Under the pieces are notes generated by a model. That model saw only the letters and a program-made list of their open reading frames with translations. It was not told where the DNA came from and searched no databases. Shown piece after piece: positions 57,721 to 64,000 of a DNA stretch of 64,000 bases. This DNA is from Psococerastis gibbosa (taxonomy: Eukaryota > Arthropoda > Insecta > Psocodea > Psocidae). Within the stretch, counting starts at the first letter, position 1. Each line of letters opens with the position of its first letter. The stretch spans positions 21,229,464 to 21,293,463 of the forward strand of contig OZ020490.1 in the NCBI GenBank assembly GCA_963971405.1, in the 5' to 3' direction. Both the position numbers and the translations under genes were made by a program.

Positions 57721-58290
57721 CAATGACGTCCTATCCTTTTGGATCACTCGAAGTCGCCGACTGAGGGATCCGTTGTACCTTGGACAGTCAACTCTAAACA
57801 ATGAAATTGCACTTCAAAACTCTAAACCAACGTAGTCCACTGGAACTAAACCGACGAAGTTCACTAGAAATCAACGATTGAACGATAGATGGATCTCGAA
57901 CGCGCCATAAGCCACACTCTACTCATCGATTGACAACTAAGGACACAATGATCACACCTGGATGACGTCCTAAATTTTTTAATACATAGTTAATATGACG
58001 ATGTTTATAAATTAAGCAAGGAATCATTTCAAATTCAGAGATATGCCACTGGCGACTGTAAGACAACTTACCCATCAGGGATGACGTCCTAATTTTTCAG
58101 TTATATATGATAATACGGTAATAAAATTGAAAATTGGTGAAAAAAGTTTATGAAGGTTGTTGTACGAATTACGGGTATTCTAGGAATCCTTTAAAATCAG
58201 GGATAGGCTACTCATAGGTTTTATTAATGAATGTTCTGGTACAGGTTTCCACACTATGAAGATCTCTCAATTCCCGTAGTAGTGGGACTA

Positions 58291-59370
58291 TCACTCCTGC
58301 ATTCTAAGCATATTCCGGAGAATGCTTCGGATCCTGATGTCTTCCCCTCCTGGATTGAATGGCTCCTCTCGTACTCTGGCTTGGAAGTGGTGGACATGCG
58401 ATCTCTTTCCTTGTTTTAGGACCTTCCCTTCTCTGACGGACTTCTCTTTCTTCTCACCGATGGTATGGAGGCGTATCGGTCTCGGAGGCGGTTTGATGAC
58501 TGTAGCTCGAAGTTGGAGGCACTTCCTGCAGGCTTGGACTCTCACTCTTACATCTCGGCTGATTCCGGGCCAGTAGTAGTTCTGTGTGATTTTCTTGAGC
58601 GTTCCTGAAGTCCCTGGGTGATCCTCGGTCTTCATCACGTGCTCCTTCGTCCACACCTGTTTTCGGAAGTCTTTAGGGACTACCATAACTTCTTTAAAAA
58701 GTTGGTCACCTTTTGGTTGAATGACCTTATATATAATCAACCCTCTCACGGAGAATAGGGGGTAGGACTCGGGGTCGTGCTGGATCCGGTTTCTTAGTTG
58801 TATATACCATTCGTCTTGCAGATGGTGGAAATCCCAGTCGGGGACCGGTTCGGTGGGCGCTAGAGCTGCACTTCCCGCCTGATAACTTCCTCCCTTCGTT
58901 CGTGTCTCTTCGGATCTTCTGCCTCTGCTTTCTCCTCTGCCTTCTTGCCGATGTTCTTCTGGGTCATCTACTTCCGTCTTCATCTGCCGCTCTCCTTCCT
59001 TCGTACTCGTCCTTCCTTCTCGCGACACCTTGGAGCTCACCATTTCTTGAAGGTCTTGTAACTCTCGAAGCAGCTGGTCGATCTCGGCCTTCACTCGTCT
59101 CTGCTCCACTTCCTTCTGCTCTTCTTCTTCCGATGAGTCCTTTTCCCGCGATTCCTTCCACCTTCCTCTCTCGATGTTAGTGAGTCTGCGGTCTTCCTCC
59201 CTTAAGGCTCGTATACGTTGATCCGCTTCTTCCTTGGTGAAAGTCCTCCAGGGCTCGCAGTGTTTCCACTCCTCGGCGCAGTCATCGTCGGAAAAATACT
59301 CCTGGACTCTTCTCTCTTCTCTCCTCGGGATGTATGACATCTTCAGTTGATTAAAATTCCACTCGTTCAC
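58291..59370 (-). pseudogene. Integrase-type open frame inside the LTR element
   Basis: The 359-codon frame has two parts. Residues about 1-165 are highly charged and rich in Glu, Arg and Lys, probably coiled coil, with no family I can name. Residues about 240-290 form the HHCC zinc-binding domain of retroviral-type integrases: H244, H251, C281 and C284, with YYWPGI between them. This is typical of Ty3/Gypsy pol. I do not see an integrase catalytic core in this frame. Treated here as part of a fossil element. Confidence 0.75.
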
Positions 59371-60677
59371 TTCGAGTATATCACTTAATATACTCCACTT
59401 ATCTAACTTCTTTTATAAATTATATTTCATGATTTATTTATTAATATAAAATTTTCTTATGAGTCTTTTCTCACTGCACTTTACATAAGGCTAGGTTGGG
59501 GCACAGGACTACTGGGTTCTTTCGTCAATTATGTCATTGAAAAGGTTAGTTGCATTTATATTTACCTTCGGTACTATACTCAGATGGACAATCAATGACG
59601 TCCTAATTTTTAAAATTAGGCAATAGGGAACATGGGATAACATAATATAACCTTTCAGTTAAACGGTACATTAGAATACAAAACACTCCTGGAAAGAAAA
59701 CCATCACCCACCAAACACCGCAGGATAGATTCCTCTGTTCCAGACGAGTTCAGACGGCGCCACCTAAAGTAACAAAACCCTACTTCGGCTTAACCTCTCC
59801 GATCCTCGTATAAAATTTAACCTTGGCTCCACCTGGAGTGATCAAAACCCTCACTCAGGCTTCACCAATCAGACACTGCTTACCCCGGGGAATCGGTTAC
59901 ACCTAGAGCGAACAAAAACCTCCCTCAGGCTTACCAGACTTCCCTGGGTCGCACAAAATAATAATAATAATCTATGTACCTTTATGTTAAAGTTAAGAAA
60001 ATTCCTTCCCCGGGACCTTAAAACCCTTGATCAAAACTCTCAAGACGTTTCATCCCCGGTTCTACGTTTGTAGTGGATCCTTCGGAGTTGGTTACCCCAG
60101 ACCGTCAGAACTCGATCGGAGCTTCCCTCCTATGGACAACCCACTAACGGCAGACTCACTAAGAGCTCTCCCCCCCACCTATCGGTACAGAGAGTGGCAA
60201 ACAACCCACTACTCCCACCCGTGGAATTTAAAATTGAATTTCCTAACTTCTCGTTTCCCTTCTTCCTCTTTTCTTCATGACTTCACTTCACTGAAAAGTC
60301 TGTGTGAATTGATTAAATCTGGAGAGTTTTCTTTTATAACATTACATACTTGTTATTAATTATTTATTCGTTTGGGACGCCACTAAATGATCACTGCACT
60401 TAGACAGGGTTGAGACACTGGTCTATGTTCAAACAACAACATTAACCTTGCACAACCATTATGAACTACTAAACTCCCTATTTACTTCCTTTAATCAATT
60501 CAACAGGTTCATCGTTTACTTAATCTATACTCCTGGACAATCTCCTGCTCTCCATCTTCCTCTCTCTCTCAAGGCAACGAGCTCTCTCTATTGTTGGCGA
60601 GTAAAGTTGGTAATTAATTATTGACTTTGTAATACTGCAATTTTGAATTTTCAAGCCCCACGCCTTGGGCGTCAGTT

Positions 60678-62259
60678 TGTAAGGTGAAACTGGAGAGATA
60701 GACCAATTACCAGATGGTAACCACAAAACTGGAGATAACTCCTCCTTCTATCAAATCCGACTCATCTTAACAAGGGTGGCCTCAGCCGGTGCGTCGGTAG
60801 CTCAGGGACGGCAGAAAGTAAAGGGCGTGGATCATGGGGCTAAATATTCGCAAAAGAGAGAGAGAGAGAGTCTCAACCTAGAGAGATGCGGAGGAAGCAC
60901 AGAGAACACCAGATTGTCCAAGATCAGCAAATATATTTGGTCACTTCTTCCTCGACCGGAAAAATTTGGCCGCTGCCAAACATCATTATAACACCACGAC
61001 AAACAATAGAAATTGGCATATCGCCGGAGATCCGACATTGGTTCGGTGAGGAACGGGGAGAGTGTGTCCGATTCCATCCGGAGACCGGATACAGAATTGA
61101 ATCTGGACCACTCCCTCCGTTCGTCATCGAACCCACGATCATCCTAGTTAACATTGCGCACAATTAGACGGAGAATTTTCTGAGCACTGGACTTTTGTAA
61201 AGAGAGAAATATCATGGTGCCAGTCTCAGAAATCTACACATTACAAAATATTATCCAGAGGACTGACCGACCATCTGCCCTGGGAGGGGATCATGGCCCC
61301 GGATGAGGAAGAGGAGCGACCCGCTCCCTTCTCCAACCGAATCCATCCTCCACTTCCAGATCAGCGACGTCGTCCCGCGCACAATCTAGATAACACAGCA
61401 TAAAGTACATTTTCCTTTCAGTTACAAAACAATAATGGAGACTTACAGGTGCAGAGAATTCTTACTACTAATAAGACGAACGAAGTGAAGTGAAGTTGTA
61501 ATTGCTGAGGACCCTCGTCCTACCCATTCTTTTAGCCCTGGTGCATCTTTCCCTCGGTATGGCCTTTACGGGCCGATGATGGTCTCGGTCCGGTCTTCCC
61601 GTCCTCCAAGAAGTTCCCCTCCACGTAGTTCCCCATCAGGGGATTTACGTCGAGAACGCCTCCTCGGAACTCTTGTAACACCGGTTCTCGCCTTACACCA
61701 TAGGTTAGCCCAGGTTAGGGTTGGATGGATTTAATTGCTATTCACTTTACATTAGACAAGGGTTTTTACTTTTATTTAAATTCTGATCTTATCAGTTGTA
61801 AGTCGTCCTTCACTCTGGCTTCAAGAAGTGATTTTATCATCCACGTAAACTTTCTTCTGCTATGGTTATGAAAGGAAAAGGCGCGTAAAAGTTTGTGAGT
61901 TGGCGCAAACGGTAAATTTCTATATTTCTTCTGTTTTTCAAGGAACTGAATGTTCTTGTAATTTATTTTTACGAGAGGTAGTTATATTCCGAGCAGAGGG
62001 TTAGGAATCTGCTTTTCTCTAAGTGTTTTATTAAATTTGTATTTTCTCAGATTACGGTTTATTACTTATCGCAAATTTTGCCTTAATCATTCGAGTGTCG
62101 AAGCTTTGTTATTGTTTATAAACAAATATGGCTACGGAGGGCCTTGTCAGGAATCGGATTATTGTAAGTTTTATTAATTTCCTTGTATTGTATCAAGCCC
62201 TGCATTTCGACCCCACGGTCGGAATGATTTTGACACGGTAACGGAAATAACCCGTTACA
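60678..62259 (-). repeat. LTR (5' LTR of the minus-strand element)
   Basis: 1582 bp, the near-identical partner of 56139-57720. The sequence directly inside it (left of 60678) would hold the primer-binding site. I could not match it to a tRNA end with confidence. Confidence 0.93.
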
Positions 62260-62650
62260 AAATTCATGTAAATGTAATACAGCACTGGAAAGGCGGAGTT
62301 ATGTGGTTGCATGTGTATGCCCAAGTTTCACAATTTTTCTTTAGATATCTACAAAGATGTTCTGCAAGAAATTTCTAATTCTTTAAGGGGACGGAGGGTG
62401 ACAATCTTGCTTAAATATACGCCGTAGCTCTACATTTCATGAAGGTACAAGGGCGGATCCAGAGAGGGTGGGGGGTGAGGACCCCCTCCCCCAAAATTAA
62501 ATGCGTTTACACTGTAATATAGTTAGAAATGAACTCGACGATAAATCAATACTATATTCCAGTTCTAACACTGAAGTATATGATGGTAAATTATTAGGTT
62601 TTAGTTATTTGAAAGAAAGACATTTAAAAGAACCTTGATATTTATTGCAG

Positions 62651-62850
62651 GCTCGCTGTACCTGGAGGCAAACATGTTGCCCCTCTGTCGTCGACACCCG
62701 CAGCTTTACATCTCCTCCAACAATATGAGGATGACACCACCACTGCCTTGTAGATTTTCGCCCATCCACCAAAGAAGGTTCTACCTCGACAAAGACCCAG
62801 GCATCAGTTCGGATAACGACGGGTCTCCGACATGTCAGAAACATGGCAAG
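62651..62850 (+). CDS. Stargazin-like gamma subunit, coding exon 4
   Basis: This encodes residues 243-309 of the cytosolic tail. It is rich in Arg, Pro and Ser (LCRRHPQLY, MTPPLPCRF, HQRRFYLDKD) and ends ...CQKHGK. The acceptor is TTTATTGCAG (62641-62650), joining G|GC to finish codon 243 in phase with exon 3. The donor is AAG|GTAGGT at 62851, phase 0. The preceding 45 bp are in frame but intronic. Basic, proline-rich tails after the fourth membrane segment are usual for this family and carry trafficking and scaffold signals; I see no PDZ-binding end because the C-terminus is not in the window. The exon follows the LTR element by 391 bp. Confidence 0.8.
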
Positions 62851-62904
62851 GTAGGTAACCTTTTCTTATTTTCTAGCAAGCTATTGGCTTAGCTTGTCGA
62901 AGCC

Positions 62905-63110
62905 GGCCGCCTTACCAAGTTGAATCCAGTGGACCAGAGCAGGTTCAAAGCTGCAGATAACATGGTCGTGTGCTCAGTGCCGGTAGGGAAACATGGTAGG
63001 ACTTGTCCTGGTCACCTCTGAATTAATCGTGTGACTTCACTGTATTTCTCAAGTGGTTCGGAATCCACTATAATCAGGAGGTCCACTGTCCTATGGGCTG
63101 GCATAGGACA
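62905..63110. repeat. Dispersed repeat, copy 2 of a pair
   Basis: Matches 31425-31700 in ordered blocks (ACCAAGTTGAATCCAGTGGA; GTCACCTCTGAATTAATCG; GGTTCGGAATCCACTATAAT). It starts just after the exon 4 donor. Confidence 0.6.
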
Positions 63111-63539
63111 GTCAAGTCGGGGTCGCTCTATGGGCCCAAATATGAGGCCTAAGTCGTTATTAACCCGACGAACGCTACTACTACTACTAGCTTGTGGAAA
63201 CACAGTTCAGTGGAATCTCTTACTTATACCTACTCCTTGGCGCCACGGCCCGTGAAGGGCTTAGGCCTGCTCTGCCACATCGCGCCAGCCTGCGCGGCCC
63301 TGATGCATGGAATGGTCCTCATATTGGAATCTCTGTAACTTGTTAAACTGAGGCATTTGAAGACTGTGCTGCTGCCACGCTCGATGACCTCAATGACCGT
63401 GTATCGTGACTACCGAAAAACCTGTCAGAATGTGCAAAACACATGCACGACTGATAGGTGTTAACGGTTGTTGAGTGGCAAAGCTACTAGGACAAATGAT
63501 ACCCGTACTACCTGTATAGTGAAGTAATAGCAGGACTTG
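63111..63539. other. Start of intron 4, nothing recognised
   Basis: No further exon of the gamma subunit gene could be identified to the window end. Confidence 0.5.
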
Positions 63540-64000
63540 GTCCTACAACTACAACAGATTAAACATAAATTTAAAAGCAATCGAAAACATGACAGTATTC
63601 AAAAAAACAATTAAAAATATGGGTAAAACAAGAAATAGATGCATAAGATAGACAAAAAAATAAATAACACACAGAATATCTCCAACCTTTTACGCACACA
63701 ATACTAACATATTACTAATTACTAATACACTAACATGAGGAGACGGAGGAGTACGAGCGGATCGACCACGGCCTATTAGCTCGCATCCCTTTGTCTCCTC
63801 ACCAGACTCCGGCCAGGGAAGCCTACGCGATTATACTAATATACTAACACAACAACAAAACTAGCATAATTCAACTTTGGTTTCCATACAGTTATTTGTA
63901 GTTATTTAGTTATTTGTATAAAAGCCTAAACCGCACACGGACTAGTCCTGCGGTAAGTCACCCCTATAATTGTAAAAAAAAACTTGTAAAAATATACAGC
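63540..64000 (+). mobile_element. Possible LINE 3' end
   Basis: The frame near 63555-63650 reads INLKAIENMTVFKKTIKNMG, resembling the IxxxxxFKKxLK end of LINE reverse transcriptases. The A-rich end contains GCACACGGACTAGTCCTGCG. Similar GCACACGGG..CC..TC motifs at about 29810 and 42031 suggest related 3' tails. Weak. Confidence 0.35.

Larger units (their letters stand above)
56139..62259 (-). mobile_element. LTR retrotransposon fossil, Ty3/Gypsy type
   Basis: The element of 6121 bp is bounded by two 1582-bp LTRs with TG..CA ends and by a 4-bp target duplication AAAT (56135-56138, 62260-62263). The integrase-like frame shows that the element runs on the minus strand. The interior is only about 3 kb. 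The parts I recognise are an integrase zinc-binding domain and a charged coiled-coil-like region, so the element looks incomplete and not self-sufficient. The two LTRs are almost identical by eye (about one difference), so the insertion is young. It lies in intron 3, antisense to the host gene, 391 bp before exon 4. Confidence 0.92.

Noticed and set aside
58902-59180. 92-codon + strand frame, Ser/Leu-rich
   Set aside because: It is a shadow of the charged region of the minus-strand frame at 58291-59370.
1-64000. A new multi-gene system or operon-like cluster
   Set aside because: Apart from the gamma subunit gene, every supported coding piece belongs to transposable elements. No second host gene could be recognised.

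Overview
This is an animal nuclear segment, very probably from an arthropod (insect or crustacean; the species cannot be told from the sequence). It is AT-rich, has large introns, and is packed with small transposon relics and poly(G)/poly(C) tracts. I find one host gene. It is a stargazin-like, TARP-type gamma subunit gene of the claudin/PMP22/CACNG superfamily, close to what insects call stg1, on the + strand. Four consecutive coding exons (25468-25711, 46594-46686, 51396-51785, 62651-62850) join in frame through three phase-1 introns of about 20.9, 4.7 and 10.9 kb. They give 309 residues, and the 3' exon(s) lie beyond the window. Together they show four membrane segments, the GLW..C / C signature of the first extracellular loop and a basic cytoplasmic tail.

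Positions 1-25332 hold no recognisable host gene, only transposable elements. These include hAT-like MITEs (some with clean 8-bp target duplications), a pogo/Tigger transposase relic with an internal tandem duplication, a 683-bp retroelement bounded by 53-bp direct repeats, tRNA-like SINEs, and a foldback element carrying an array of 71-bp units. The first intron (25712-46593) holds hAT, piggyBac-like (TTAA) and foldback MITEs, LINE 3' ends and three SINE families. Introns 2 and 3 hold more of the same. Intron 3 also contains a young LTR element of the Ty3/Gypsy type (56139-62259), antisense to the gene, with near-identical 1582-bp LTRs and an AAAT target duplication.

The most unusual structure is a dispersed foldback family with at least six members: 13939, 25054, 32309, 50364, 53338 and 54037. 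Termini start GGCG and several copies are flanked by TTA or TAA. In the longer members the arms are built from 71-bp modules in which constant ends flank a changeable middle cassette; one copy has expanded one arm to seven module ends. A second point of interest is the gene's 5' leader, which carries three upstream ATGs, one of them in a better start context than the main ATG. All calls come from reading the sequence by eye. Family names rest on termini, target duplications and protein motifs, not on database searches.
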